Origin: Streptomyces amritsarensis | GTDB taxonomy: Bacteria; Actinomycetota; Actinomycetes; Streptomycetales; Streptomycetaceae | NCBI RefSeq assembly: GCF_001953875.1 | Contig: NZ_MQUR01000040.1 | Coordinates: 1 to 62,298 of the forward strand | Direction: 5' to 3' | Length of the DNA stretch: 62,298 nt | Shown: positions 42,527 through 52,001 of the stretch, piece after piece | Layout of the letters: every line of letters begins with the position of its first letter | How positions within the stretch are numbered: the first letter of the stretch is position 1 | The notes under the pieces: model-generated | Told to the model about the DNA's origin: nothing | Database searches by the model: none | What the model saw: only the letters and a program-made list of their open reading frames with translations | Made by a program: the position numbers and the translations under genes

Positions 42527-43126
42527 GTGAGTGTCCGCATCCAACCCTCCTCCCAGGTCGACGAGAGCGCCGAGCTCGGCGAGGGCACCACGATCTGGGA
42601 TCTGGCGCAGATACGCGAGGAGGCCCGGCTCGGGCGCGGGTGCATCGTGGGGCGCGGCGCGTACGTGGGGCCGGGCGTACGGATCGGCGACCACGTGAAG
42701 CTCCAGAACTACGCACTCGTCTACGAGCCGGCGGAGCTCGGCGACGGGGTCTTCATCGGCCCGGCCGCCGTCCTCACCAACGACTTCTACCCGCGCGCGG
42801 TCGACCCCGACGGCCGTCTCAAGCGCGACGGCGACTGGGAGGCCGCCGGCGTCGTGGTGGCCGAGGGCGCCTCGCTGGGGGCCCGCTCGGTCTGCGTGGC
42901 GGGGGTGCGCGTCGGGCGCTGGGCCCTCGTCGCGGCCGGGGCGGTGGTCTCCAAGGACGTACCGGACTTCGCGCTCGTGGCCGGTGTGCCGGCCCGCCGC
43001 ATCGGCTGGGTGGGCCGGGCGGGGGTGCGGCTGGTGGAGCGCGGGGGCGAGCCGGGCGTGTGGGAGTGTCCGCGCACCGGGGCGCTGCACGACGAGAAGA
43101 GCGGCACGCTCGTCGAGCGCAACTGA
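42527..43126 (+). CDS. Hexapeptide-repeat N-acetyltransferase, WbpD-like
   Basis: 199 aa. Left-handed beta-helix made of hexapeptide repeats (VDESAELGEGTTIWDLAQI, GCIVGRGAYVGPGVRIGDHV, ARSVCVAGVRVGRWALVAAG), with the GPAAVLTNDFYPRA loop typical of UDP-amino-sugar 3-N-acetyltransferases. It would use acetyl-CoA to acetylate a 3-amino group on a UDP-sugar, the step after the DegT-type aminotransferase at 61053. GTG start with AGGGGA upstream; a long upstream in-frame extension covers the tandem repeats and is not coding-like. Confidence 0.85.
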   Translation: MSVRIQPSSQVDESAELGEGTTIWDLAQIREEARLGRGCIVGRGAYVGPGVRIGDHVKLQNYALVYEPAELGDGVFIGPAAVLTNDFYPRAVDPDGRLKRDGDWEAAGVVVAEGASLGARSVCVAGVRVGRWALVAAGAVVSKDVPDFALVAGVPARRIGWVGRAGVRLVERGGEPGVWECPRTGALHDEKSGTLVERN

Positions 43127-43555
43127 CGCAATGTCGGCAATCTGACCCGCAAGCATTTCCGCAAAACCACAATCAATGAACATCCGTGGGCATAGCGTGT
43201 CCCTGCACACGGGATCTGAGCAGGCAACAGGCCTTGTTCAGTGGGGGGTTGTGTACGACGAGGGCACCGCGGGCAGCGCCCGGCGGGGCACGGTCCACCG
43301 TGCCCGCCACCACTGCCGTGCGCGCGTGTCCCGGTCCGAGGCATCGCTGGGGGGATCCAGACGGCAGCCTTCGGACCGCTCGTGCCCCGGCGTTCGACGC
43401 CGCGGGCACGGGCGCCGTCACGCGCAGTCCCCCTCCGCGGAATGACGACCGCCAGGTCCGTCCGAGGAGCGATCAGAGGGGGTAGGTGTGTTGGAGCCGA
43501 AGAGCTCGGACATGCGGGGTGCGAGCGGCATCCGGGAAGTCGGGGTGGGGACCCG
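43127..43555 (+). promoter_or_regulatory. Promoter/leader region of the main polysaccharide operon
   Basis: 429 bp between the acetyltransferase and the next gene. The first 100 bp are comparatively AT-rich (GCATTTCCGCAAAACCACAA at 43153-43172), which suits a promoter. Short open frames over 43173-43485 have no ribosome site or coding bias and are not called. The long leader suggests post-transcriptional or multi-promoter control of the operon that follows. Confidence 0.45.
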
Positions 43556-44725
43556 ATGACCACCACACGATTAGGAGCACTGGCCCGACAGGACCCGGAG
43601 CTGCACGCGCTGGCGCAGCGGCTGCTCGGGCTGGCCGAGGCGGGACTGCCCGCCATGTACCTGCCGGAGGTCGAGACCTTCGCCTTCACCCGGGCCGCAG
43701 CGGTCTCGCCCGAGGGGACCCGCCGCCTGGAACTACGCGGCACCAGCACCCGGTACGCGGCCATCACCGCACTGGGCGCCCGGCTCCTGCCGGAGGACCG
43801 CCAGCGCGCCCTGTTCGGCGGACGCTCCGCCGAGGAGTTCACCGGGCTGCTCGTGGAACGGCTGCCCGGGGTGGTCAACCTCGGCGACGCGGCACTCATC
43901 GCCTGGGCCGCCGCCGAGACCGGCCACCCGAAACTGTCCGACGCCCTCGACCGCGTCGCCGCCCTGGACCTGCCCGGGCGGCCGCAGTACACGGTCGAGG
44001 CGGCCTGGGTGCTCTCCGCCCTCACGGCCGCACGCGCCGTGGTGGACGTGGAGGACCGCCTCGCAGCCGCCCGCGACCGCCTGCTGGCGGCGCGGATCGG
44101 GAACGGTCCGCTGTTCCCGCACGCCACCGGCCCGGGACTGGTGCCCGGCTACCGCTCGCACGTGGCCTGCTTCGCCGACCAGACCTATCCGCTTCAGGCA
44201 CTGGCCCGGCTGCACGCGAGCGGCGACGACCCGCAGGCCCTCGGGGCCGCCGACGCCTGCGCCGCCCGCATCGCCGACCTCCAGGGCGACGGCGGACAGT
44301 GGTGGTGGCACTACGACGCCCGCGAGGGCGGCGTGATCGAGGGCTACCCCGTCTACAGCGTGCACCAGCACGCGATGGCCCCCACCGCCCTGTTCGACCT
44401 CGCGGAGGCGGGTGGCACCGACTTCGGCGCGGCGATCCGCCGGGGACTGCGCTGGATGGCGGAGGTCCCCGAACTCGCCGGCCCCACCGGGACCCCGCGC
44501 GAGCCGATGATCCGCGAGGACCTCGGGCTCACCTGGCGCAAGGTCTACCGCGGCGACCCGAAGAAGGCCGTCCGCGCCGCCCGCGGGCTCACCACCCGGG
44601 TCGTCCCGAACGCCCGGCTCGCACCCCTGGACGTGCTCTTCCGCCCCCGCGCGGTGGACCGGGAGTGCCGCCCGTACGAGTTCGGCTGGATGCTGTTCGC
44701 CTGGCTCGGGGGGCCGCAGAGATGA
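43556..44725 (+). CDS. Hypothetical protein, probable alpha/alpha-toroid fold, polysaccharide locus
   Basis: 389 aa. I do not recognise a named family. The repeated helical pattern and aromatic segments (GDGGQWWWHYDAREGGVIEGYP, VYSVHQHAMAPTALFDLAEA) resemble (alpha/alpha)6 barrels of sugar-active enzymes or terpenoid cyclases. A substrate-processing role on the nucleotide sugar or polymer is possible. Codon 6 is TTA (43571-43573), so expression of the whole operon may be tied to bldA. It is the first gene of the operon, and its stop overlaps the glycosyltransferase start by 4 nt. Confidence 0.72.
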   Translation: MTTTRLGALARQDPELHALAQRLLGLAEAGLPAMYLPEVETFAFTRAAAVSPEGTRRLELRGTSTRYAAITALGARLLPEDRQRALFGGRSAEEFTGLLVERLPGVVNLGDAALIAWAAAETGHPKLSDALDRVAALDLPGRPQYTVEAAWVLSALTAARAVVDVEDRLAAARDRLLAARIGNGPLFPHATGPGLVPGYRSHVACFADQTYPLQALARLHASGDDPQALGAADACAARIADLQGDGGQWWWHYDAREGGVIEGYPVYSVHQHAMAPTALFDLAEAGGTDFGAAIRRGLRWMAEVPELAGPTGTPREPMIREDLGLTWRKVYRGDPKKAVRAARGLTTRVVPNARLAPLDVLFRPRAVDRECRPYEFGWMLFAWLGGPQR

Positions 44726-45492
44726 CCCGTCACACCCTCTTCGGGGTCGCACTCGACCCCCTGACCATGGACGAGACCGTCCAGCGCTGCCTCGACGCCG
44801 TACGGCGCGGCGAGCAGATCGAGATCGGCATGGTCAACGCCGCGAAACTCGTCAACATGCGGCGCGACCCGGCCCTCGCCGAAGCGGTCGCCGGCTGCGA
44901 CCTCGTCCTCGCCGACGGCCAGGCCGTGGTCTGGGCCGGCCGTGTCCTGGGCGTCCGGCTGCCCGAACGCGTCGCCGGAATCGACCTGTTCATGCGCCTG
45001 CTCGCCGCGGCCGAGGTCGCCGACATCCCCGTCTACCTGCTCGGCGCCCAGCAGGAGGTGCTCGAGATGATGCTCGGGCAGATCTCCGAACGCTTCCCGA
45101 AACTGCGGGTCGCCGGCAGCCGCAACGGCTATTTCGGCGACGCCGACCAGGAGGAGATCGCCGACGCCGTCTCCGACAGCGGCGCCCGCCTGCTGTTCCT
45201 CGGCATGACCTCGCCCAAGAAGGAGATCTTCACCGCCGGCTACGGCAAGCGCACCGGCGCCCACGTCGTGCACGGTGTCGGCGGCTCCTTCGACATCCTC
45301 GCCGGCATCACCAAGCGGGCCCCGCTCGCCTGGCAGCGGATGGGCCTCGAATGGTTCTACCGCACCCTCCAGGAACCCCGCCGCCTCGGCAAGCGCTACC
45401 TCACCACCAATGCCGCCTTCCTCGCCATGACGGTCCGGGAACTCGTCCACCGCACACCGTCTGCCGGTCCCGCGAACAGGAGTCACTGCTGA
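44722..45492 (+). CDS. WecG/TagA/CpsF family glycosyltransferase
   Basis: 256 aa, the family size. Conserved GT26 pattern: VNAAKLVNMRRDP, LADGQAVVWAGRVLG, RVAGIDLFMRLL, YLLGAQQEVLE, RNGYFGDAD and FLGMTSPKKE, ending in APLAWQRMGLEWFYRTLQEPRRL. Such enzymes transfer a ManNAc-type sugar onto a lipid-linked GlcNAc, the second committed step of surface polymer synthesis. It overlaps the genes on both sides (ATGA, TGATG). Confidence 0.93.
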   Translation: MTRHTLFGVALDPLTMDETVQRCLDAVRRGEQIEIGMVNAAKLVNMRRDPALAEAVAGCDLVLADGQAVVWAGRVLGVRLPERVAGIDLFMRLLAAAEVADIPVYLLGAQQEVLEMMLGQISERFPKLRVAGSRNGYFGDADQEEIADAVSDSGARLLFLGMTSPKKEIFTAGYGKRTGAHVVHGVGGSFDILAGITKRAPLAWQRMGLEWFYRTLQEPRRLGKRYLTTNAAFLAMTVRELVHRTPSAGPANRSHC

Positions 45493-46748
45493 TGCGCGTC
45501 GTCGTCGTGGGACAGGGATACGTCGGCCTCCCCCTCGCCATCCGGGCCGCCGAGGTCGGCCACCAGGTGATCGGCTACGACGTGGACCAGCGGCGGGTCA
45601 AGAGCCTCGCCGCCGGAGAGTCGTACGTGGAGGACGTCTCCTCCCCGCGCCTCGCCCGCGCCCTGGAGCGCGGCACCTACCGCCCGAGCGAACTCGCCCG
45701 GGACTGCGGCGGCTTCGACGTGGCCGTCGTCACCGTCCCCACCCCCTTGCAGGACGGGGCACCCGACCTGCGCTACATCGAGGAGTCGGCCCACACCCTG
45801 GCCCGGTTCCTGCGCCCGGGCGCGACCGTGGTCCTGGAGTCCACGACCTACCCGGGCACCACCGAGGAGCTGTTCGCCCCGATCCTGGAGGACGGCTCCG
45901 GACTCACCGCCGGCGCCGACTTCCACCTGGGATACAGCCCCGAGCGCATCGACCCGGGCAACACCGTCTGGGGCTTCCAGCAGACACCCAAGGTCGTCTC
46001 CGGTGTCGACGCCGCCTCCCTGAAGGCCGTCGAGGCCTTCTACGGGCAGCTCGTCGACACCACCGTGCCCGTGCGCTCGCCCAAGGAGGCCGAGCTGGCG
46101 AAACTGCTGGAGAACACCTTCCGGCACGTGAACATCGCCCTCGTCAACGAGATCGCCATGTTCGCCCGCCACCTCGACATCGACGTCTGGCAGTCCATCG
46201 AGGCCGCCTCCAGCAAGCCGTTCGGCTTCATGAAGTTCACCCCGGGCCCCGGCGTCGGCGGGCACTGCCTGCCCATCGACCCCTCCTACCTGAACTGGCG
46301 GGTCCAGCGGGAACTAGGCCAGAACTTCCGCTTCGTCGAACTCGCCAACGACATCAACAACCACATGCCCGAATACGTGACGCGCCGCGTGATCGACGCC
46401 CTCAACGCCAAACGCCGCTCCGTCAACGGCTCCCGCATCCTGCTGCTCGGCCTCGCGTACAAGAAGAACACCGGCGACGCCCGCGAGTCGCCCGCCGTAC
46501 GCATCGCCCAGCTGCTCCTCGACATGGGGGCCAAGGTCCGCGCCGTCGACCCGCACGTCGTGGAGAGCGTGAAGGTCGACGCGCGCCTCGCCCGGGTCGA
46601 GGCCACCCGCAAGGAGCTGGCCGCAGCCGACGTCGTGGTCCTGCTCACCGACCACGACTCCTTCGACTACCAGATGATCACCGAGCACGCCTCCTTCGTG
46701 CTCGACACCCGCAACCGCATGACCGGACCGAAGGTGGAGGTGCTCTGA
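45492..46748 (+). CDS. UDP-N-acetyl-hexosamine 6-dehydrogenase (WecC/WbpA-like)
   Basis: 418 aa. NAD-binding GQGYVGLPLA at the N-terminus, TVPTPLQDG, catalytic Lys region, GPGVGGHCLPIDP with the catalytic Cys259, and the C-terminal GLAYKKNTGDARESPA. It oxidises C6 of UDP-GlcNAc or UDP-ManNAc twice to give the uronic acid. Start ATG overlaps the preceding stop by one base. It lies directly before the epimerase gene, so the two work in one pathway. Confidence 0.93.
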   Translation: MRVVVVGQGYVGLPLAIRAAEVGHQVIGYDVDQRRVKSLAAGESYVEDVSSPRLARALERGTYRPSELARDCGGFDVAVVTVPTPLQDGAPDLRYIEESAHTLARFLRPGATVVLESTTYPGTTEELFAPILEDGSGLTAGADFHLGYSPERIDPGNTVWGFQQTPKVVSGVDAASLKAVEAFYGQLVDTTVPVRSPKEAELAKLLENTFRHVNIALVNEIAMFARHLDIDVWQSIEAASSKPFGFMKFTPGPGVGGHCLPIDPSYLNWRVQRELGQNFRFVELANDINNHMPEYVTRRVIDALNAKRRSVNGSRILLLGLAYKKNTGDARESPAVRIAQLLLDMGAKVRAVDPHVVESVKVDARLARVEATRKELAAADVVVLLTDHDSFDYQMITEHASFVLDTRNRMTGPKVEVL

Positions 46749-46751
46749 CCC

Positions 46752-47882
46752 ATGACCAGGATCGTCTGCGTCGCCGGGGCGCGCCCCAACTACATGAAGA
46801 CCAAACCGGTGATGGACGCACTGGAGCGCCGCGGCGCCGAGGTGGTCCTCGTCCACACCGGACAGCACTACGACGAGTCCATGAACGACGTGTTCTTCCG
46901 CGACCTCGGCATCCGGCCGCCCGACCGCCACCTCGGTGCCGGATCGGGCAGCCACGCCCAGCAGACCGGGCGGGTGATGGCCGCCTTCGAGCCGCTGCTC
47001 GACGAACTGGCCCCGGACGCCGTGGTGGTGGTCGGGGACATCAACTCCACCCTCGCCTGCGCCCTGGTGACCGCGAAGGCCGGCCCGCTGCTGGCCCACG
47101 TGGAAGCCGGGCTGCGCAGCCGCGACTGGAGCATGCCCGAGGAGGTCAACCGGGTCGCCACCGACCGGGTCAGCGACTACCTGCTGGCCCCCTCGCCCGA
47201 CGCCGCCGCGAACCTCCGCGCGGAGGGCTACCGCGAGGACCAGATCCACCTCGTCGGCAACGTCATGATCGACACCCTCCTCGCCAACCTGGACCGGGCC
47301 CGGCAGTCCGACGTCCTGGCCCGCCACGGACTGACCCGCGGCGGATACGGCCTGGTCACCCTGCACCGGCCGGCCAACGTGGACGACCCCGCGGCGCTGC
47401 GCGGCCTGCTCAAGGCCCTCGGCGAGATCGCCGGCCGCTGCCCGCTGCTGCTGCCCGTGCACCCGCGGGCCGCCGAGCGGCTGGCCGACCTGGGCGTCCC
47501 CGACGGCATCCGGCTCGTACCGGCCGCCGGGTACCTCGACTTCATCGCGCTGCAGGACTCCGCCCGCGTGGTCCTCACCGACTCCGGCGGCGTCCAGGAG
47601 GAGACCACCGCCCTGGGCGTGCCCTGCGTGACCCTGCGGGAGAACACCGAGCGCCCCATCACCGTGGACGAGGGCACCAACGTCCTGGCCGGCACGGACC
47701 CGGACCGGATCGTCGCCACCGTCGACAAGGTGCTCCACGAGCCGCCCGCGCCGCGCTGCCCCGCACTGTGGGACGGCCGCGCCGGCGAGCGCATCGCCGC
47801 CGTCCTCCTCGACGGCGGCACCGCCCGCACCCGGCCCAGACCCACCGACCTCGTGCCGGCCGCCGGGCACGGACCGCAGTAA
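46752..47882 (+). CDS. Non-hydrolysing UDP-HexNAc 2-epimerase (WecB/WbpI-like)
   Basis: 376 aa. Family signature throughout: GARPNYMKTKPV, HTGQHYDESM, VVVGDINSTLA, HVEAGLRS, PEEVNRVATD, VTLHRPANVD, LTDSGGVQEE and RENTERPIT. It interconverts GlcNAc and ManNAc forms. The presence of WbpD- and WbpE-like enzymes makes a WbpI role (2-epimerisation of the diacetamido uronic acid) as likely as a WecB role. The C-terminal about 40 residues are a disordered extension. Confidence 0.93.
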   Translation: MTRIVCVAGARPNYMKTKPVMDALERRGAEVVLVHTGQHYDESMNDVFFRDLGIRPPDRHLGAGSGSHAQQTGRVMAAFEPLLDELAPDAVVVVGDINSTLACALVTAKAGPLLAHVEAGLRSRDWSMPEEVNRVATDRVSDYLLAPSPDAAANLRAEGYREDQIHLVGNVMIDTLLANLDRARQSDVLARHGLTRGGYGLVTLHRPANVDDPAALRGLLKALGEIAGRCPLLLPVHPRAAERLADLGVPDGIRLVPAAGYLDFIALQDSARVVLTDSGGVQEETTALGVPCVTLRENTERPITVDEGTNVLAGTDPDRIVATVDKVLHEPPAPRCPALWDGRAGERIAAVLLDGGTARTRPRPTDLVPAAGHGPQ

Positions 47883-47912
47883 CCGGAAACATCCGCAACA
47901 AGGGGGAAGACC

Positions 47913-48638
47913 ATGGATCTCGCCGAGATAGGGCGGGTCATGCGCAGGCGCTGGTACGTGCTGCTGCCCGGGCTGCTGCTGACGGCGGCACTCACCACCG
48001 CCGTGCACCTGCTGATCCCGGTGGAGTACCAGTCGCAGAGCACCGTCACACTGCTCAACTCGTCGAAGGCCACCGAGGCCTTCGACGGGAACCCCTTCCT
48101 CAGCACGCAGGCCTCGCTCACCGGCATGGCCGACGGCCTCGCCCGCAACCTCAACTCGGACGGGGCCAAGGCCGACCTCAAGGCCCTCGGCGTCACCGGC
48201 ACGCACGAAGTGAAGATCGCCGACAACGCCCAGGGCCCCTTCATGTGGCTGACCGTCACGGGCACCGACCCGGCGGCCGTCCTGAAGTCCGACGAACTCC
48301 TCGCCGGCTACGCCGAAAAGCGGCTCAAGGAGTTCCAGAGCCAGCAGTCCGTGGCTCCCGAGGCCATGATCCGGATGGCGACGATCGTGCCCCCGCAGAA
48401 GCCGGAGGCACAGACCAAGACCCGCATCCAGTACATCGTCATGGTGGGCGCGCTGGGCCTCGTCCTCAGCCTGGTCGCCGTCTTCTTCGTGGAGGCCCGC
48501 AGGCGCACCCCGCGAGCGAAGAACCTCCCGGACCCCGCCGGGACGCCCGCGACCGCGGCCACCGCCGCGACGCTGGCCGCGACCGACGAGACCATGGCCC
48601 TGCGCACGGTCGGCCCGGGCGGGGCGGGGCCGACGTGA
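47913..48638 (+). CDS. Wzz-like polysaccharide chain-length/co-polymerase protein
   Basis: 241 aa. Two membrane helices (about 15-35 and 172-192) flank an extracytoplasmic domain, as in YveK/Wzz proteins. The N-terminal MRRRWYVLLPGLLLTAAL and VEYQSQSTVTLLNSSKA pattern closely parallels the N-terminus of the Wzz-Wzy fusion at 53885. The cytoplasmic tail is Ala/Thr-rich, without a kinase. It controls polymer length together with a Wzy polymerase. Start ATG has AAGGGGGAAG upstream; the stop overlaps the flippase start. Confidence 0.87.
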   Translation: MDLAEIGRVMRRRWYVLLPGLLLTAALTTAVHLLIPVEYQSQSTVTLLNSSKATEAFDGNPFLSTQASLTGMADGLARNLNSDGAKADLKALGVTGTHEVKIADNAQGPFMWLTVTGTDPAAVLKSDELLAGYAEKRLKEFQSQQSVAPEAMIRMATIVPPQKPEAQTKTRIQYIVMVGALGLVLSLVAVFFVEARRRTPRAKNLPDPAGTPATAATAATLAATDETMALRTVGPGGAGPT

Positions 48639-50086
48639 CCGACACCGGCACAGGCACGCAGACCGCCCCCGCCGCGCCGCCCTCCCTGGGGCGCAAGGTC
48701 GGATCCGCGGCCAGGTGGAGCCTGATCAACACGGTGGTGATGCGCCTCGGCAACTTCGCCACCGGCATCATCCTCGCCCGCTACTTCCTCGGGCCCGAAG
48801 CCTGGGGCGTGTACGGCATCGCCCAGACCGTCCTGCTCGTCCTGCTCTCCGCGAACGAGCTCGGAGTCTCCCTCGCCATCGTCCGCTGGGAGGGCGACCC
48901 GCGCCGCTTCGCCCCCACCGTCCTCACCCTGAGCGCGGTCTCCAGCTGCCTGCTGTACGCCGTGCTCTTCGCGACCGCCCCGGCCGTCGCCGATGTGCTC
49001 GGCTCACCCGAAGCCTCCGGGGTCCTGCGGGTCATGTGCCTGTGCGTGGTCCTCGACGGACTGTCGCAGGTGCCGGCCGGCTTCCTCACCCGGGAGTTCG
49101 CGCAGGGCCGGCGGATGGCCGTCGACGCGCTCAACTTCGTCCTCAGCACCGCCGTGACCCTGTTCCTGGCCGTCCAGGGCTGGGGCGCGATGAGCTTCGC
49201 CTGGGGATCCGTCGTCGGCAACGTGGCCGCCCTCATCGGCTGCTGCCTCGCCGCCCCCGGCACCCTCAGGTTCGGCTGGGACCGCGAACAGGCCCGCGCC
49301 CTGCTGAAGTTCGGCCTCCCGCTCGCCGGCGCCAGCATGCTCGCCCTCGGCGTGGTCAACGTGGACACCATGGTCGTGGGCTCCACCCTCGACCCCCTCG
49401 CCCTCGGCTTCTACGTGCTCGCCTTCAACATCTCCGGGTGGCCCGTCCGCATCATCTCCGAAGCCGCCCGCCGCGTCTCCTTCGCCGGCTTCTCCCGGCT
49501 GGCCGACTCGCCACAGGCGCTGGCCGCCGGATTCTCCCGCGCCCTCGGCGTGGTGACCGCGGCCACCGTCCCGCTCTGCGTCCTCCTCGCCGCCCTCGCC
49601 GCACCCGTCATCGAACTCGTCTACGGCGCACGCTGGCTGCCCGCCGCCGGCGCCCTGCCGTGGCTGATGGCCCTGGGCCTGGTCCGCATCGGCTGCGAAC
49701 TCGCCTACGACTGCCTGGTCGCGATCGGCCGACGCCGCTCGCTCATCGCGGTCCAGGGGCTGTGGCTCGTCCTCCTGATCCCGGCCCTCGTCATCGGCGC
49801 CCGCGGCGGCGGCATCGTCGGCGTGGCCCAGGGCCATGTCGTGATCGCCGGCGCCGTCGTGGTCCCGGTGTTCCTCCTCGCCCTGCACCGCGGCGGCATC
49901 CCCCTGGCCACGGTGGCCCGGGCCTGCGCCTGGCCGCTGCTCGGCGGAACCGTGATGGCCGCAATACTGCTCGTACTGGAGCGGTACCTCGGCGACTCCC
50001 TGCCCGCGCTCCTCGCGACCGCGGCCGCCGGCACCCTGGCCTACGCCGTGTGCCTCCTGCCCGCCCGAAAGACGCTCCGAGGATAG
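48635..50086 (+). CDS. Wzx-type lipid-linked oligosaccharide flippase
   Basis: 483 aa with 12-14 hydrophobic helices and the polysaccharide-biosynthesis MATE-like pattern (GSAARWSLINTVVMRLGNFATGIILARYFLGPEAWGVYG region at about 20-60). It moves undecaprenyl-linked repeat units across the membrane. GTG start overlapping the Wzz stop by 4 nt. Confidence 0.9.
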   Translation: MTDTGTGTQTAPAAPPSLGRKVGSAARWSLINTVVMRLGNFATGIILARYFLGPEAWGVYGIAQTVLLVLLSANELGVSLAIVRWEGDPRRFAPTVLTLSAVSSCLLYAVLFATAPAVADVLGSPEASGVLRVMCLCVVLDGLSQVPAGFLTREFAQGRRMAVDALNFVLSTAVTLFLAVQGWGAMSFAWGSVVGNVAALIGCCLAAPGTLRFGWDREQARALLKFGLPLAGASMLALGVVNVDTMVVGSTLDPLALGFYVLAFNISGWPVRIISEAARRVSFAGFSRLADSPQALAAGFSRALGVVTAATVPLCVLLAALAAPVIELVYGARWLPAAGALPWLMALGLVRIGCELAYDCLVAIGRRRSLIAVQGLWLVLLIPALVIGARGGGIVGVAQGHVVIAGAVVVPVFLLALHRGGIPLATVARACAWPLLGGTVMAAILLVLERYLGDSLPALLATAAAGTLAYAVCLLPARKTLRG

Positions 50087-50096
50087 GCGACCCGCC

Positions 50097-51158
50097 ATGT
50101 TACGGAACCGAAGGCGCCTGGGGGCGTGGCTGCTCGCCGCGGTGGTGCTGGTCGTCGTCCTCGTCCTGTACGACGCCGATCGCACCGGGGTCGGCGATCC
50201 GAAGGCCGCGCCCTCCGCGACGCCTTCGGCCACCCTCCCAGGGACGGCGGCACCCGCCCCCACCACCGCCGCGCCGAGCCCGTCGGCCTCCCCCTCCCCG
50301 CCGGCCCCGCCGGGCACCGGCGGACCATCGCCCTCCGCCTCAGCCTGCACCTCGCCCGGGGCCTGCGGATATCCCGACGCGAACAGCACCGGACCGCGGA
50401 TCGCCCTCGAACGGCACGACACCGGCAACATGTCCGTCAAGAAGGACGGCACGGTCATCAAGGGCTGGGACATCCGCGGCTCGCTCGACATCTACGCCAA
50501 CGACGTCACGATCATCGACAGCAGGATCACCTCCACCAACTGGTGGGGGGTCAACCTGCGTCCCGGCTTCAGCGGGCTCAAGGTCCTGCACACCACCATC
50601 ACCGCCGTACCGGGCAAGGGCCCCGACAACGGAGGGGTCAACTACGCCGTCTCGAACATGGGCGGCAGCTCCATCGAGGTCGGCTGGTGCGACATCTCGG
50701 TGTTCGGCAACGCACTCTCCATGGGGCAGGGCAACCTGCACGACAACTACGTCCACGACCTCGTCGCCTTCCGCAACCAGGGCGGCGAATGGCAGCACAT
50801 CGACGCCGTCATCAGCGGCGGCGGAAACAAGGGCCGGCTGACGATCCGGCACAACACCCTGCTCAACTCCACGCCCGTGGACAAGGGCGCCACCGCCGCC
50901 GTCGGACTGTTCGCCGACACCGGGGTCGTCTCCTCCGTCGTCGTCGAGGACAACTGGCTGGCCGGCGGCGCCTACGCGCTCTACGGCGGCGGCCCGGGCG
51001 CCACCGGGATCCAGGTCACCGGCAACGTCTTCTCCACCCAGTACCATCCGGCCTCCGGCGCCTACGGCCCGGTCACCGCCTGGAACGCGGGCGGCGCCGG
51101 CAACGTGTGGAAGGACAACCGCATGTCCGACGGCCGCCCCGTGGAACCAGCCTCCTGA
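50097..51158 (+). CDS. Membrane-anchored right-handed beta-helix protein
   Basis: 353 aa. One N-terminal membrane anchor (about 9-26), a long Pro/Thr/Ser/Ala-rich linker (about 35-85) and a C-terminal right-handed parallel beta-helix with repeated strands (VTIIDSRITSTNWWGVNL, LKVLHTTITAVPG, RLTIRHNTLLNSTPV). Such folds are typical of polysaccharide lyases, hydrolases and sugar epimerases, so it may trim or bind the exported polymer. Codon 2 is TTA (50100-50102), an extreme position for bldA control. Confidence 0.8.
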   Translation: MLRNRRRLGAWLLAAVVLVVVLVLYDADRTGVGDPKAAPSATPSATLPGTAAPAPTTAAPSPSASPSPPAPPGTGGPSPSASACTSPGACGYPDANSTGPRIALERHDTGNMSVKKDGTVIKGWDIRGSLDIYANDVTIIDSRITSTNWWGVNLRPGFSGLKVLHTTITAVPGKGPDNGGVNYAVSNMGGSSIEVGWCDISVFGNALSMGQGNLHDNYVHDLVAFRNQGGEWQHIDAVISGGGNKGRLTIRHNTLLNSTPVDKGATAAVGLFADTGVVSSVVVEDNWLAGGAYALYGGGPGATGIQVTGNVFSTQYHPASGAYGPVTAWNAGGAGNVWKDNRMSDGRPVEPAS

Positions 51159-51187
51159 CACCCACACCCCACGACGGAGAGTGCGCC

Positions 51188-51982
51188 ATGCGCCGTATCG
51201 CCCGGGCCCCCTGGGAACTGCTCAAGCGGGCCTTCGGCTGGCTCGTGCTCTTCGAGGCCCGCAACAAACTCCTGCTCCTGCCCACCGCCGTACGGCTGCG
51301 GCGCTTCGAGGACGCCGAGACCAGCCGCCTCGCCACCCTCCTAGGCCGGCCGCCGTACGCCCGGGTCGCCACCGTGATCGCCACCCACCGCCGCCCCGAC
51401 GCACTGCGCGCGGCGGTCCGCTCCGCCCTCGCGCAGACCGTCGCCGACCAGGTGGTCATCGTCGTCGACGACGGGGCCGGCCTGCCCGAACTGCCCTGTG
51501 ACCCGCGCCTGTTCGCCGTCTCCCTCGCCCGCAACACGGCCACCGCCGGAGTCGTCCGCAACGTCGGCATCCGGCTCACCCGCTCCCGGTACGTGGCGTT
51601 CCTCGACGATGACAACCTGTGGGAGCCCGACCACCTGGAGCAGGCCCTCGCCGCACTGGACACGCCCGGCGGACCCGACGCCGTCTACACCGCACTGCGC
51701 AGGGTGCTGCCCGACGGCACCGAACGCGACGTCCTGTCGGTGCCCTTCGACCGCCGCCGCGCCGCCCACGAGGCCTTCCTCGACACCAACGCCTTCGTGG
51801 CGCGCCGCAGCCGGGCCCTGCACTTCAGCCGGCTGCGCCGCACCCCCGAGGTACTGCCCCGCGAGGACTGGGAGCTCATCCGCCGCTACGCCCGCCGCCA
51901 CCGGGTACGCCACCTGCCCCGCCCCACCGTCCGCTACCTGGTCAACCCCGGCAGCTTCTACACCGCGTGGGACGGCGAGTGA
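51188..51982 (+). CDS. Family 2 glycosyltransferase
   Basis: 264 aa. GT-A fold: VATVIATHRRPDALRAAVRS, VVIVVDDGAG, ARNTATAGVVRNVGI and FLDDDNLWEPDHLEQAL (metal-binding DDD). The C-terminal ED/EW acceptor region is LPREDWELIRR. A short N-terminal amphipathic helix (about 1-35) probably holds it at the membrane. Last gene of the main polysaccharide operon; GGAGAG upstream. Confidence 0.88.
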   Translation: MRRIARAPWELLKRAFGWLVLFEARNKLLLLPTAVRLRRFEDAETSRLATLLGRPPYARVATVIATHRRPDALRAAVRSALAQTVADQVVIVVDDGAGLPELPCDPRLFAVSLARNTATAGVVRNVGIRLTRSRYVAFLDDDNLWEPDHLEQALAALDTPGGPDAVYTALRRVLPDGTERDVLSVPFDRRRAAHEAFLDTNAFVARRSRALHFSRLRRTPEVLPREDWELIRRYARRHRVRHLPRPTVRYLVNPGSFYTAWDGE

Positions 51983-52001
51983 GGAAGGGCCGGGGCAGCG
52001 C

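Noticed and set aside
43173..43485. Small open frames in the polysaccharide leader region
   Set aside because: Several overlapping frames in different registers, no ribosome site, no coding bias.
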